Source: Nocardioides gilvus
GTDB taxonomy: Bacteria; Actinomycetota; Actinomycetes; Propionibacteriales; Nocardioidaceae
NCBI RefSeq assembly: GCF_003194605.1
Contig: NZ_QHKY01000003.1
Coordinates: 434,001-498,000, forward strand
DNA: 64,000 nucleotides
Direction: 5' to 3'
Shown: positions 26,374 through 35,510 of the stretch, in pieces
How positions within the stretch are numbered: the first letter of the stretch is position 1
Layout of the letters: the number at the start of each line of letters is the position of its first letter
Program-made: the position numbers and the translations under genes
The notes under the pieces: generated by a model
Databases searched by the model: none
Told to the model about the DNA's origin: nothing
The model's input: only the letters and a program-made list of their open reading frames with translations

Positions 26374-27372
26374 TCAGTCGGCGTTGGGTCGGGACGGGGC
26401 CGGCTCGAAAAGCACCGTGCCGTCCCGTCGCAGGGCCCGCAGGTGACCGGGCAGGTCGATCCACCGCTGGCCGCGCCACCCGGTCACCAACTGCTCCATC
26501 CCGACCACGTGGGAGTGCGAGAGCTCGGCGTCCAGGGCCCCGGCTCGCAGGGCAGCCAGGCGCAGCACCCGACGACGTACGGCGGTGGGCAGCGCACCCA
26601 GGGCCGACGCCGTGAGCGGCGTGGCCGACTCGAGATGGTTCTCGGCGAGCTCGTCGAGCGCCTCCATGTCGGTGCGCAACGAGTCCGCCGTACGGGCCAG
26701 GGTCTCAGCGACCCCGGGGCCCAGTTCGCGCTCGAGCACCGGCAGCACGTCACGGCGTACGCGGGCACGCAGGAAGCGCGGGTCGACGTTGTGCGGGTCG
26801 GACCAGAAGTCGATCCCCTCGGCCCGGCAGGCGGCCTCGGTCTGGGCACGACGTACGTCGAGCAGGGGTCGGCGGTAGAGGTCGAACCCGCGGCGCATCC
26901 CTGCGATCGAGCGGCCTCCGCTGCCCCGGGCCAGACCCATCAGCACGGTCTCGGCCTGGTCGTCGAGCGTGTGGCCGAGCAGGATCGCGGACGCCCCGAC
27001 CCGATCGGCCACCTGCGCGAGGACCGCGTACCGGGCCTCCCGTGCCGCCGCCTCCGGTCCACGACCGGCACCCTCGACCGTGACCGCGACGCCGTACGTC
27101 TCGTCGACCCCCAGGGCCCGCATCTGCTCCAGCACCCGAGCCGCCTGCTCCCGCGACCCCTCCTGCAGACCGTGGTCGACGGTGGCGCCGACGACGCGGT
27201 CGCCGCTCGCGCGGGCCTCGAAGACGGTCGCCGCCAGCAGGGACAGCGAGTCGGCGCCCCCGCTGCAGGCGACCACCACCACCCGCTGTACGTCGTCGGG
27301 GACCGGTGGTAGCTCGCCGAGGGTGCGGCGCACGCCGAGGCGTACGGCCGCCACCGCAGGATCGAGGGTCAC
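26374..27372 (-). CDS. tilS: tRNA(Ile)-lysidine synthase
   Basis: A 332-residue enzyme that converts C34 of tRNA-Ile2(CAU) to lysidine so that it reads AUA. The N-type ATP pyrophosphatase P-loop SGGADS is at 37-42. GHTLDDQAETVLMGLARGSG, RPLLDVRR and RNRIR-like DPRFLRARVRRDVLP follow. GTG 27372 is preferred; the longer in-frame reading to 27606 lacks conserved sequence and overlaps the metalloprotease gene. Confidence 0.93.
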   Translation of the reverse strand: MTLDPAVAAVRLGVRRTLGELPPVPDDVQRVVVVACSGGADSLSLLAATVFEARASGDRVVGATVDHGLQEGSREQAARVLEQMRALGVDETYGVAVTVEGAGRGPEAAAREARYAVLAQVADRVGASAILLGHTLDDQAETVLMGLARGSGGRSIAGMRRGFDLYRRPLLDVRRAQTEAACRAEGIDFWSDPHNVDPRFLRARVRRDVLPVLERELGPGVAETLARTADSLRTDMEALDELAENHLESATPLTASALGALPTAVRRRVLRLAALRAGALDAELSHSHVVGMEQLVTGWRGQRWIDLPGHLRALRRDGTVLFEPAPSRPNAD

Positions 27373-27391
27373 GCCCGGGACCGTACCGGCC

Positions 27392-28450
27392 TCAACCGTG
27401 GACCCGGGAGATCCAGGCCTGCGGATCGTGGATCTCGGTCTTCGAGGGCAGTGTCTGCGGTGATCCCCAGATGGCGTTGAAGCCCTCCATGCCGATCTCG
27501 TCGACGACCTTGCGCACGAAGACGGCGCCGTTGCGGTACTGCGCCATCTTGGCGTCCAGTCCGAGGAGACGACGGATGAGGCGGTCGAGCGCGCCGGCGC
27601 CCCCACGTCGCTGGGTGAACTTCTTGCGGATCTCGACGACGGACGGGATCACCGAGGGACCGACACCGTCCATCACCACGTCGGCGTGGCCCTCCAGCAG
27701 GGACATCACGGCGGTGATCTGGTCGATGATCTCGCGCTGGGCAGGGCTGCTCATCAGGTCCATGAGCCCGGCACCCGGCTCGTCCCGGTCGCGCTTCACC
27801 AACTCGGTGACCTTCTCGAGGAGGTCGCCGAACATGACCTGCGGCTCCACCGACTCGGTGACCTGGGTGACCAGCGACCTGATGTGGTCCCGCAGCCACG
27901 GGACAGCCGTGAACTGCACCCGGTGGGTCTCCTCGTGCAGGCAGACCCACAGGCGGAAGTCGGTCGGGTCGACCTCGAGCTCGCGCTCGATGTGAACGAT
28001 GTTGGGCGCCACCAGGAGCAGTCGCCCGCTCGGCTCGTGGAAGGGGTCGAACTGGCCCAGGACCTTGTTGCCCAGGAAGCCGAGCAACGCGCCCACCTCG
28101 GCGCCGGTAACGCGCGAACCGATGGCGTGGGTGAGCCCGCCGGAAGAGCCCGGGTGCTTGGCCGCGAGCTTGGCCACGACCGGATCCATCAGGGAGGCGA
28201 ACGACTCGGTGTTGGCCCGGATCCAACCCGGTCGGTCGACGACCAGGACAGGCGCGCTGTCGTCAGGCGCCTGCAGACCGGTGAAGTCGCGCACGAGGGC
28301 GGTCGAGCGCCGCGCGCCCTCGCGCAGCTCGGCGACCACGGCCGCGGCCTCGGCCGCGGTGACGTTCGGGGAGGCCGGGACCGTGCGACTGCCGACCCTG
28401 ACGGCGAACTCCCAGTCGATCATCGATGGCGCCTCGGCCTTGTGCTTCAT
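27392..28450 (-). CDS. Zinc-dependent metalloprotease, DUF2342 family
   Basis: A 352-residue protein of the family annotated by TIGR03624 as an F420-associated uncharacterised protein. The zincin motif HEETH is at 172-176 (LHEETHRVQF), with a downstream Glu in LLEGHADVVMDGVGP as probable third ligand. It is Rv3626c-like and sits between dacB and tilS as in mycobacteria. No signal peptide is visible, so a cytoplasmic location is likely. Substrate unknown. ATG 28450 is used. Confidence 0.85.
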   Translation of the reverse strand: MKHKAEAPSMIDWEFAVRVGSRTVPASPNVTAAEAAAVVAELREGARRSTALVRDFTGLQAPDDSAPVLVVDRPGWIRANTESFASLMDPVVAKLAAKHPGSSGGLTHAIGSRVTGAEVGALLGFLGNKVLGQFDPFHEPSGRLLLVAPNIVHIERELEVDPTDFRLWVCLHEETHRVQFTAVPWLRDHIRSLVTQVTESVEPQVMFGDLLEKVTELVKRDRDEPGAGLMDLMSSPAQREIIDQITAVMSLLEGHADVVMDGVGPSVIPSVVEIRKKFTQRRGGAGALDRLIRRLLGLDAKMAQYRNGAVFVRKVVDEIGMEGFNAIWGSPQTLPSKTEIHDPQAWISRVHG

Positions 28451-28519
28451 GACGCGACACTAACCAACCGCACCAGCGGACGACAGGCAAGGGACGCCGC
28501 AAGGGACGCCGGCCAGCGC

Positions 28520-30058
28520 TCAGGGAGCGCCGCAGAGGCAGGCGGCGAGCGCCGCAGCCGCGACGTCGAGCGCCTGGCGGGCGTCGAGCGTACGGGCCGG
28601 GACGACCCGGTCGGCGGCGACCACGAAGACCATCGGTGTCCCGTCGGCGCCGGTGACCAGACCGGCGAGCGCATGGACGCCGGTCAGGGTGCCGGTCTTG
28701 GCGCGCACCCGCCCGAGTCCGTCCTCGCCCTCGTCGGCGAAGCGTGAGGTGAGTGAGCCGGTGAAGCCAGCCACCGGAAGGCCGTCGACCGCGGCACGCA
28801 ACTCGGGGTTGCCGTCGGCGGCCGCCACCCGCAGGACATCGACCAGGGTGCGGGCGGTCAGCCGGTTCTTCCGGGAGAGCCCGGAGCCGTCGAAGAGTGC
28901 GGCGTCGGAGAGATCCACCCCGAGCCGGTCCAGCGCTGCGAGTGTGCCGCGCGCCCCGGCGACGAAGGACCCCTCCCCCTCCTCGGCCAGCCCGACATGG
29001 TGGGCAAGGACCTCGGCGCCCTCGTTGTCGGAGACGTCGAGGACCCGCCGGACGATGTCCTCGAGCGGCGCCGAGGTCACCGTCGCCACCGTGGTCGCGG
29101 CCGTGGGGGTCGTACGAGGACGGATCCGCGCCACCTTGATGCCTTCGGCGCGCAGGGCATCGGCGTAGGCGTCCGCGGCCGTGCGGCTCGGGTCGTCCAC
29201 GCGCCCCCAGCCGCGGGGGTGATGGCCCATGTCGACCATGAGTGAGGAGATCGGCGCGACGACACCGTCGGGGACGTAGCTCGACTCCCACCCGGGATTG
29301 TCACCCGGTCCGGCGAAGAGTGAGGCGTCGTAGGACAACCGCACCCGCGACACCTGCTCGGCGCGCAGCGTCTCGGCGGTCTGCCGGGCCAACGTGACGA
29401 CGTCGGCGCGGGCCGGCCAGGCGTTCAGCTGGGGCTCACTGGCCAGCAACGGATCGCCGCCGCCGACCAGGAAGAGTTGGTCGGCACCCGTCCGCGCCAC
29501 CTTGGTCTCGAACGTGGTCCCGGGGTCCATCACTGCCAGCGCAGCCACCGCAGTCAGGAGCTTGGTGGTGGAGGCCGGGACGACCGTGCCCTGCCCCAGG
29601 GTGAAGACCGGTTCGTTGCCGCCGAGGTCGGCCACGGCTGCCACGACGCTGCGTCCGAGGTCGGGGTCCCTCAGGGCGGGTGCCAGGGCCCGGCGTACGG
29701 CCTCGGGTGACAGTGCCTCGCCGACAGCGGGCTGCGCGGGGGGCTCGGGCTCCTGGGCCGCGGGCAACTCCAGACCGGCCGGCAGTACGACGGCCGCGGG
29801 GTCGGTGTCGGGGTCGCCCCCCTTCCAGCCGAGGTGGGTGGGGCCCCAGGCGTACTCGTCGGCGGCGAAGGCGGTGCCGAGGAGGGCGAGCACCAGGACC
29901 ACCGGGGCGATCAGCGCGAATCGGCCGGGGCCACGACGGCGGGGGCGCGTACCCGGCGCAACTGACCCCTGACCGTCGCTGCCACCTGAGCCGCCACCCG
30001 GGCCGTCACCTGGGCCGTCACCGGCACTGCCGTTGTGGCCTGCGTCACGTCGTCTCAC
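28520..30058 (-). CDS. dacB: D-alanyl-D-alanine carboxypeptidase/endopeptidase (PBP4, DacB family)
   Basis: A 512-residue S13-family penicillin-binding protein. It has a Gly/Arg-rich cytoplasmic N-terminus, a membrane anchor at about 48-65 ([18 protein letters not shown]), and the catalytic SxxK (STTK) at 163-166. The SxN region is [10 protein letters not shown] and the KTG triad is AKTGTLTG. It trims or cleaves peptidoglycan peptides outside the membrane. GTG 30058 has GGGAGGGGG about 5 nt upstream, and the longer reading to 30175 is unsupported. It is the first gene of the long minus-strand operon and divergent from ppa. Confidence 0.93.
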   Translation of the reverse strand: MRRRDAGHNGSAGDGPGDGPGGGSGGSDGQGSVAPGTRPRRRGPGRFALIAPVVLVLALLGTAFAADEYAWGPTHLGWKGGDPDTDPAAVVLPAGLELPAAQEPEPPAQPAVGEALSPEAVRRALAPALRDPDLGRSVVAAVADLGGNEPVFTLGQGTVVPASTTKLLTAVAALAVMDPGTTFETKVARTGADQLFLVGGGDPLLASEPQLNAWPARADVVTLARQTAETLRAEQVSRVRLSYDASLFAGPGDNPGWESSYVPDGVVAPISSLMVDMGHHPRGWGRVDDPSRTAADAYADALRAEGIKVARIRPRTTPTAATTVATVTSAPLEDIVRRVLDVSDNEGAEVLAHHVGLAEEGEGSFVAGARGTLAALDRLGVDLSDAALFDGSGLSRKNRLTARTLVDVLRVAAADGNPELRAAVDGLPVAGFTGSLTSRFADEGEDGLGRVRAKTGTLTGVHALAGLVTGADGTPMVFVVAADRVVPARTLDARQALDVAAAALAACLCGAP

Positions 30059-30195
30059 GATTACCCCCTCCCGAGTGTGTGTCGGGGGCCATTGTGCGCG
30101 ACACTGACCGGCATCAGTGTGTCGGTACGCCCCTGCGGCGCGCTCCCACGCTGGAACGACGGTCTGAAGCAACACACAACGACGAGGTGAGTGAC

Positions 30196-30693
30196 GTGCT
30201 GGAGTTCGACGTACTGGTCGAGATCCCCAAGGGTGAGCGCAACAAGTACGAGGTCGACCACGAGTCCGGGCGCCTGCGCCTCGACCGCATGCTCTTCACC
30301 TCTACTGCCTACCCGACCGACTACGGCTACATCGAGAACACCCTCGGCCTCGACGGTGACCCCCTCGACGCCATGGTGATCCTCCAGGCCCCGACCTTCC
30401 CCGGCTGCCTGATCAGGTGCCGCGCGATCGGCATGTTCCGGATGACCGACGAGGCCGGCGGCGACGACAAGGTCCTCGTGGTTCCCTCCTCGGACCCCCG
30501 CCAGGAGCACCTGCGCGACATCAACCACGTCTCCAAGTTCGACCGCCTGGAGATCCAGCACTTCTTCGAGGTCTACAAGGACCTCGAGCCCGGCAAGTCC
30601 GTCGAAGGTGCCGACTGGGTCGGCCGCGCCGAGGCCGAGGCCGAGGTGCTCGCCTCCTTCGAGCGCGCGAAGAACACCCCCGGCCACCACTGA
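30196..30693 (+). CDS. ppa: Inorganic pyrophosphatase
   Basis: A 165-residue family I enzyme hydrolysing PPi. [38 protein letters not shown] (signature with the metal-binding aspartates) and [17 protein letters not shown] are present. GTG 30196 has GAGGTGAG 4-5 nt upstream. An earlier in-frame GTG at 30187 would add three residues and lies within that ribosome-binding site. A clear terminator follows the stop. Confidence 0.96.
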   Translation: MLEFDVLVEIPKGERNKYEVDHESGRLRLDRMLFTSTAYPTDYGYIENTLGLDGDPLDAMVILQAPTFPGCLIRCRAIGMFRMTDEAGGDDKVLVVPSSDPRQEHLRDINHVSKFDRLEIQHFFEVYKDLEPGKSVEGADWVGRAEAEAEVLASFERAKNTPGHH

Positions 30694-30716
30694 GTCGCCT
30701 GCTCCACTCGTACGTA

Positions 30717-30742
30717 CGCCCCACGCCACTCGGCGTGGGGCG
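30717..30742 (+). terminator. Intrinsic terminator of ppa
   Basis: CGCCCCACGCC and GGCGTGGGGCG form an 11-bp stem with an ACTC loop followed by TTCGTCGTTT, 24 bp past the ppa stop. Confidence 0.85.
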
Positions 30743-30817
30743 TTCGTCGTTTCTGTGCCACCGACGCACGCCGACCCCAAGGCGCCGGCCTGGCCGGCTG
30801 GCGGGCGTACGCAAACT

Positions 30818-30869
30818 GGTGGGTTGATGTCAGCTGAACGCCCGCTGGCGACATGAAGTCGCCAGTTGC
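30818..30869. repeat. 52-bp repeat module, copy A
   Basis: Identical over 52 bp to 31840-31891. It contains the perfect hairpin CTGGCGAC-ATGAA-GTCGCCAG. A 13-bp spacer separates it from the palindromic module at 30883. Confidence 0.9.
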
Positions 30870-30882
30870 CGAGGCCCGAGTA

Positions 30883-30942
30883 CCAACTGTCGGGTTGGAG
30901 ACGGTTTGACGCGCAAGAACGTCTCCAACCCGACAGTTGCCG
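30883..30942. repeat. 60-bp palindromic repeat module, copy A
   Basis: Arms AACTGTCGGGTTGGAGACG and CGTCTCCAACCCGACAGTT surround a centre of about 16 nt. It differs from the copy at 31916-31975 by one base. It lies 24 bp beyond the end of the frameshifted gene at 30966. Confidence 0.9.
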
Positions 30943-30965
30943 CCGGCGCAGGCCGCGGCCGCAGA

Positions 30966-31762
30966 TCAGTCGTACTCGAAGGTGAGGAGCACCGTCCGGG
31001 TCTCGGGCTCGAACATCACCAGCAGTGTCGCGACTCCCTCGTCAGACCAGGACCAGCGATGGGTTTCGCCCACGAGTCGGAACGGGCGTCCGTCCGCGAG
31101 CGTCACGGACGGCGTACCCTCGTCGTTCGGCTCGACGTACCGGTAGGCCCTCGGCGGCTCGACGGCCGTCCAGTTCCCCTCGTAGAGATCACCACCGAGG
31201 ATGAACAACTCTTCCTCGTCCCGTTCCCCACTTCGCCATCGGCGGGTGAACTCGGCGCGCGACAGGGCGTCGCATCCGTAGTGGTCCTCGACCTGCGACC
31301 CGCGCAGGTCGCCGCGCTCACGCAGCAACTCGTGCAGGAAGTACTGACGCTTCCCCAGGAACCGGAGCCGACCATCCTCCTCGAGGCGTAGGGCCATCCA
31401 GGCGTCGCCGGCGTGCTCGTCGTGGAACTCCTCCGTCTCCTCACCGACGGAGCCCTGCACGTCGCGGACCGGCTCGACCGGATCCACCACGGGCAGCCAC
31501 CCCGACCAGGCCGGGTTTATGGCCGACAGGTCGACCGCGAGCACGGGCATGAGCACGTCACCCAGCCAGGCCTGGTCGGCGACGAAGACCTCCGCGGGGT
31601 CCGGCAGGAGACGTACGCGCGGATCACCCGCCGCGATCTCCTCACCCTCGGCGGGCTCCCCCCACTCCTCACTCCCCGGTCGTCACCGCGCCCCTTCTCC
31701 GCGCTCGGACGGCCGACTCCCACCGCCCGCAACAGCTCCTCTAGACGCTTCTTCTTCCCCAT
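30966..31762 (-). pseudogene. Uncharacterised acidic protein gene with a probable -1 frameshift
   Basis: The open frame from 31556 to 30966 encodes 196 residues (MPVLAVDLSAINPAWSGWLPVVDP...LLVMFEPETRTVLLTFEYD), but sense continues upstream. The same frame reads SEEWGEPAEGEEIAAGDPRVRL and LLPDPAEVFVADQAWLGDVL before it. A convincing start MGKKKRLEELLRAVGVG lies at ATG 31762 in a different frame. One extra G in the four-G run (31674-31677 on this strand) would join both into a protein of about 265 residues. Either the gene is inactivated or the assembly has a base error. No family is recognised. It looks less GC-rich than its neighbours and is bracketed by repeat copies A and B. Confidence 0.65.
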
Positions 31763-31839
31763 GCCGATCACCCTAGGGAGTAGCGCGAGAGCCGCCGGGG
31801 CATCTCGCGTACGTCTGCGGCCATCGAACGTAAGTAGAT

Positions 31840-31891
31840 GGTGGGTTGATGTCAGCTGAACGCCCGCTGGCGACATGAAGTCGCCAGTTGC
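31840..31891. repeat. 52-bp repeat module, copy B
   Basis: Identical to 30818-30869 and in the same orientation. It is followed after 24 bp by the palindromic module at 31916. Confidence 0.9.
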
Positions 31892-31915
31892 GCGCTGGGC
31901 CCACTGGTCGAGTGA

Positions 31916-31975
31916 CCAACTGTCGGGTTGGAGACGGTTTGACGTGCAAGAACGTCTCCAACCCGACAGTTGCCG
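31916..31975. repeat. 60-bp palindromic repeat module, copy B
   Basis: Same arms as copy A with one base change in the centre. It lies 48 bp past the stop of the acyl-CoA oxidase-like gene, where it could terminate transcription. Confidence 0.9.
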
Positions 31976-32023
31976 CAGCGGGCGGGGCGGTCCGCGCGGA
32001 GGTGCTACCACCGCGCAGCGACC

Positions 32024-33988
32024 TCAGCCGATCAGTTCCTCTGCGCGCAGCATCTCGACCGGCACACCGAAGGCATCGACCAGGTCGACGGCGATGGGCC
32101 TGACCTTGCGGCACAACGCGTTGACCTCGGCGGTGATTGCCTTGGAGCGCTGGACCGTCAGCCGGCCGTGCTCCATGAACCAGGCACGGTCGCCCTCGAT
32201 CACCGAGAGCGCGAAGAGGTCGCACATCAGGTTGAGCGCGACCTTGTTGTCACCCTCAGGCATGGTCTCGAGCTTGGAGACGAACGCCTCCAGGACGAGG
32301 CGCTCGACGTGGGCGCGGGCCGTGGCGATGACGTGGTCCTGAACGTTCGAGAAGACCTCGCCCGGGTTGCCGCCACGATCGACGCCGCCCTTGATCCGCT
32401 TGGCCACGCCACCGAGCATGTGGTCCTCGCGGAAGCGCAGCATCGCGACCTGGTAGTTCGGGTCCAGCAGGCCGGCCTCCTGGTCCCACTCGTCCTCGTT
32501 GCCGCCCGGGAGCACGTCCTTGATCCGCTCAAGCAGCTTGTGCACCGCGGCCTTCTCGAGCACGGTCTCGACCGCCACACCTGCGACGAACCTGACCATC
32601 CCGAACTGGTCCATGTCGGAGAAACCGCTGGAGTAGTCGGTGAGCAGACCCTTGGCGACGAGTTGGTAGAGGACGTGGTTGTCGCCCTCGAAGGTGGTGA
32701 AGACGTCGGTGTCGGCCTTCAACGCGGCGAACCGGTTGGCGCTCATGTAGCCGGCACCGCCACAGGCCTCGCGGCACTCCTGGATGGTGCGGGTCGCGTG
32801 CCACGTGCCGATCGCCTTGGTGCCGGCCGCGCGGGACTCCAGCAGGCGGACCGCCTTGTCGTCGGCCGAACCGGACGTGTGCGAGAAGACCTCGTGGAGC
32901 TGGTCGGCGACCACCTCCTGGGCGAAGTGCAGGGCGTACGTCTTCGCCAGCAGCGGCAGCAGGCGTCGCTGGTGCATGCCGTAGTCGAGGAGCAGCTGCT
33001 CCGTGCCCTCCTCGCCGCTCTCGAACTGACGTCGGCGGTCGGCGTACTTCACCGCGACGGTGAGCGCGACCTTGGAGGCGTTGATGGCAGCGCCACCGAC
33101 GCTGACCCGGCCCTGGATGAGGGTGCCGAGCATGGTGAAGAAGCGGCGTCCCTGACTCTCGATCTCGCTCGAGTAGACCCCGTCGGAGCTGACGCTGGCG
33201 AAGCGGTTGAGCAGGTTCTCGCGCGGCACCCGCACGTCGTCGAACCAGAGCCGACCGTTGTCGACACCGTTGAGTCCGAGCTTGTGGCCCGAGTCGGCGA
33301 TGCGCACGCCCGGGGCGGGCTCGCCGTCGACCCGGATCGGTACGACGATGGCGTGCACGCCGTGCTGCTCACCGCTCACCTCGAGCTGGGCGAAGACCAC
33401 CGCGAGCTCGCCGTGACGCGCCGCGTTGCCGATGTACTCCTTGCGCGCGGAGTCGTGCGGGGTGGTGATGACGAACTCGTCCGTCTCGACGTCGAAGCGG
33501 GCAACCGTCTCGATGTCGGCGACGTTGGACCCGTGGCCGGTCTCGGTCATCGCGAAGCAGCCCATCACCCGACCGGCGGTCAGGTCAGCCAGCCACCTGT
33601 CGTGGTGCGGCTTGGTGCCGAGCTGCAGGATCGCGCCGCCGAACAGGCCGAACTGCACGCCCACCTTGGTCAGCACCGACAGGTCGCCCAGGGCCAGGGT
33701 CTCGAAGGCGGCGATCGATGCACCGATGTTGCCGCCACCGCCGTACGCCTCGGGGATCCCGAGCCCGGTGGCCCCGGTCTCGGCCATGGCCAGGACGACG
33801 TCCTTGACCCGGTCACGGAAGGCGTCGCGGTCCATCGTCTCCGCGTCGACGAGGACGTCGGCGTGCTTGACGAGGTTGGTCCGCACCTGCTCGCGCACGG
33901 CGCCGTGCTGGCCGTCGAGGAGCTCGGTGAGGGCGGGCACGTCGACGTGGACCTGGCGGGACGGCTGAGCGGTGGAGTCGGCGGTCAT
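32024..33988 (-). CDS. Acyl-CoA dehydrogenase/acyl-CoA oxidase family flavoenzyme
   Basis: A 654-residue protein, longer than bacterial acyl-CoA dehydrogenases (about 380) and matching the acyl-CoA oxidase length. FAD-binding and substrate segments include GCFAMTETGHGSNVADIETVARFD, HKLGLNGVDNGRLWFDDVRVPRENLL, and ECREACGGAGYMSANRFAALKADTDVFTTFEGDNHVL. The glutamate in TFEGDN is the expected catalytic base of the oxidase branch. It introduces the trans-2 double bond of fatty acyl-CoA; whether the electron acceptor is O2 or ETF cannot be read from sequence. It is a single gene. Confidence 0.88.
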   Translation of the reverse strand: MTADSTAQPSRQVHVDVPALTELLDGQHGAVREQVRTNLVKHADVLVDAETMDRDAFRDRVKDVVLAMAETGATGLGIPEAYGGGGNIGASIAAFETLALGDLSVLTKVGVQFGLFGGAILQLGTKPHHDRWLADLTAGRVMGCFAMTETGHGSNVADIETVARFDVETDEFVITTPHDSARKEYIGNAARHGELAVVFAQLEVSGEQHGVHAIVVPIRVDGEPAPGVRIADSGHKLGLNGVDNGRLWFDDVRVPRENLLNRFASVSSDGVYSSEIESQGRRFFTMLGTLIQGRVSVGGAAINASKVALTVAVKYADRRRQFESGEEGTEQLLLDYGMHQRRLLPLLAKTYALHFAQEVVADQLHEVFSHTSGSADDKAVRLLESRAAGTKAIGTWHATRTIQECREACGGAGYMSANRFAALKADTDVFTTFEGDNHVLYQLVAKGLLTDYSSGFSDMDQFGMVRFVAGVAVETVLEKAAVHKLLERIKDVLPGGNEDEWDQEAGLLDPNYQVAMLRFREDHMLGGVAKRIKGGVDRGGNPGEVFSNVQDHVIATARAHVERLVLEAFVSKLETMPEGDNKVALNLMCDLFALSVIEGDRAWFMEHGRLTVQRSKAITAEVNALCRKVRPIAVDLVDAFGVPVEMLRAEELIG

Positions 33989-34028
33989 GACGCCGAGGTT
34001 ACCCGCGGCTTCCTCGCGCCAACCCCGA

Positions 34029-35372
34029 TCAGGGGCGGGCGTAGAAGTTGGGGGCCCGCCAGTAGTACATCGACTCCTTGACGACCGGTCGGCCGGTGCG
34101 AGGAGCGTGGATGATCATGCCGTCGCCGGCGTACAGGGCGACGTGGAAGATCGAGGACGAGTCACCGGAGTCGCCCCAGAACACCAGGTCTCCGGCGCGC
34201 AACTGGGAGGACTGGATCGGGGTCGAGGCCCGGTACTGGCCGATCGACCAGTGCGGCAGTGACTTGCCGGCGGTGGCCCATGCCTTGGCGGTGAGGCCGG
34301 AGCAGTCCCAGGCGTTGGGTCCTGCCGCACCCCAGACGTAGGGGTCGCCGATCTTGGAGGCGGCGAAGGCGACCACTCCCGCGGTACCGGAGGCAGGCGG
34401 CGGCGGGGAAGGCGCGGGTGCGGGTTCCGGGCGGGGGGTCGGCTTCGGCGCCGGGGCGGGCGTGCGGTCCGGCGTACGGTCCGGGGCGGGCGTACGGTCG
34501 GGCGCCGGCGTACGGTCAGGCGCCGGCGTGCGGTCCGGCGTACGGTCAGGGGTGCGTGAGGGCCGTGGGGTGCGGTCCGGCGCCGGGGTCTGCGCGCGCT
34601 CCTGCTCCTTGCGGCGGGCGTCCTCCGCGCGTTGCGCAGCTTCGGCCTCCATGGCGTTCTGGCGACGCTGGGCCAGCCTGACGCTGATCCCCTCGAGCGC
34701 GGCGAGCTCCTCGATCAACTCGCCCTTGCGCTCGGCGAGGGTCTCGGCCTCGGTGAGCGCCGCAGCGGCGGCACCGGCGGCGGCGTCGCGAGACTTCCGC
34801 GCCTCGCGCTCGAGCTCGGCGGCGGCCTCCTCGGCGTCGGCTGCCTGGCTCGAGGACAGTTCGGCGACGGTCGCGGAGGCGCGGAAACGGTCGTAGCGCC
34901 CGTCCAGGGCATCCATCGTGTTGTCCATGGTGACGCGCTGCTGGATGAAGGCGTCGACACCGTCTGCCTCGACCATCGCGGCGACGCCGGCGATCTCGGG
35001 GGCCGACTGGTAGGAACGGACCAGTGCGTCACCGTACTGGCGCTGTTGGCGGCTTACGTGACGGCTGGCGTCCTTGGCGGAAGCCCGGGCGTCCTCGGCT
35101 GCGGCCTCGGCCTGCTCCAGCTCCCAGAGCACTCCGTTGTACGCCTCGGCGGCGCGACCAGCGGCTTCGGCAGAGCGGTCGAGGGTGCTGTTGGCGACGG
35201 CCAGGTCGGCTTGGATCGCGGCGACGTCGCGGGCCTTGCCTGCCGCCCTCCGCTCGGCGCCCCGCACCTCGTCGTCGGAGGGGAAGACCTCGTCGGCGTA
35301 GGAGGTGACGGCACTGAGGCCGACGACGAGAACGGCGGCGAGACCTGCTGCGAACGTGCGGCGAACCCTCAA
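34029..35372 (-). CDS. Secreted NlpC/P60 peptidoglycan hydrolase with coiled coil and RTPD-repeat linker
   Basis: A 447-residue exported endopeptidase. The signal peptide MRVRRTFAAGLAAVLVVGLSAVTSYA is followed by a long RipA/PcsB-like coiled coil (about 35-265) and a Pro/Arg/Asp/Thr linker with repeated RTPD units. The C-terminal NlpC/P60 domain has catalytic Cys in WDCSGLT, His in FHVALYAGDG and a third residue in IIHAPR. It cleaves D-Glu-mDAP-type stem peptide bonds. Start TTG 35372 has AGGAAGAGGA upstream. The longer TTG reading to 35507 runs through a strongly folded leader and is rejected. Such hydrolases are often controlled by riboswitches in actinobacteria. Confidence 0.88.
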   Translation of the reverse strand: MRVRRTFAAGLAAVLVVGLSAVTSYADEVFPSDDEVRGAERRAAGKARDVAAIQADLAVANSTLDRSAEAAGRAAEAYNGVLWELEQAEAAAEDARASAKDASRHVSRQQRQYGDALVRSYQSAPEIAGVAAMVEADGVDAFIQQRVTMDNTMDALDGRYDRFRASATVAELSSSQAADAEEAAAELEREARKSRDAAAGAAAAALTEAETLAERKGELIEELAALEGISVRLAQRRQNAMEAEAAQRAEDARRKEQERAQTPAPDRTPRPSRTPDRTPDRTPAPDRTPAPDRTPAPDRTPDRTPAPAPKPTPRPEPAPAPSPPPPASGTAGVVAFAASKIGDPYVWGAAGPNAWDCSGLTAKAWATAGKSLPHWSIGQYRASTPIQSSQLRAGDLVFWGDSGDSSSIFHVALYAGDGMIIHAPRTGRPVVKESMYYWRAPNFYARP

Positions 35373-35403
35373 GGCCGTCCTCTTCCTGACTGTGCGAGTG
35401 ACG

Positions 35404-35510
35404 CTGCGGTGGGGTTCGCAGGGGCCTGGGCGGTGGAGGATCGCTCCACCACCCAGCGCCCTGCGAGGAACCGCAGTAGTGCCTTGGGCGGCTTCCCCAC
35501 CGTCCAAGGC
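35404..35510 (-). ncRNA. Structured 5' leader of the NlpC/P60 gene (unclassified)
   Basis: On the transcribed strand two stable hairpins precede the start. The first (35481-35510) has GCCTTGG/CCAAGGC arms. The second (35404-35476) is a nested extended stem with pairing blocks CTGCGG/CCGCAG, TCGCAGGG/CCCTGCGA, CTGGG/CCCAG and GGTGGAG/CTCCACC. The second ends about 30 nt before the TTG start. It resembles a regulatory leader, but I do not see the conserved CAGCUAACC segment of the c-di-AMP (ydaO) riboswitch. It could be an unrecognised riboswitch, an attenuator or an RNA stability element. Confidence 0.5.

Noticed and set aside
29680..30195. Long upstream extension of ppa
   Set aside because: It overlaps dacB antisense and lacks pyrophosphatase similarity. 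GTG 30196 with GAGGTGAG gives the normal length.
35373..35507. N-terminal extension of the NlpC/P60 protein to TTG 35507
   Set aside because: The extra 45 residues have no conserved or signal-peptide character and coincide with strong RNA hairpins. TTG 35372 has a good ribosome-binding site and starts a proper signal peptide.
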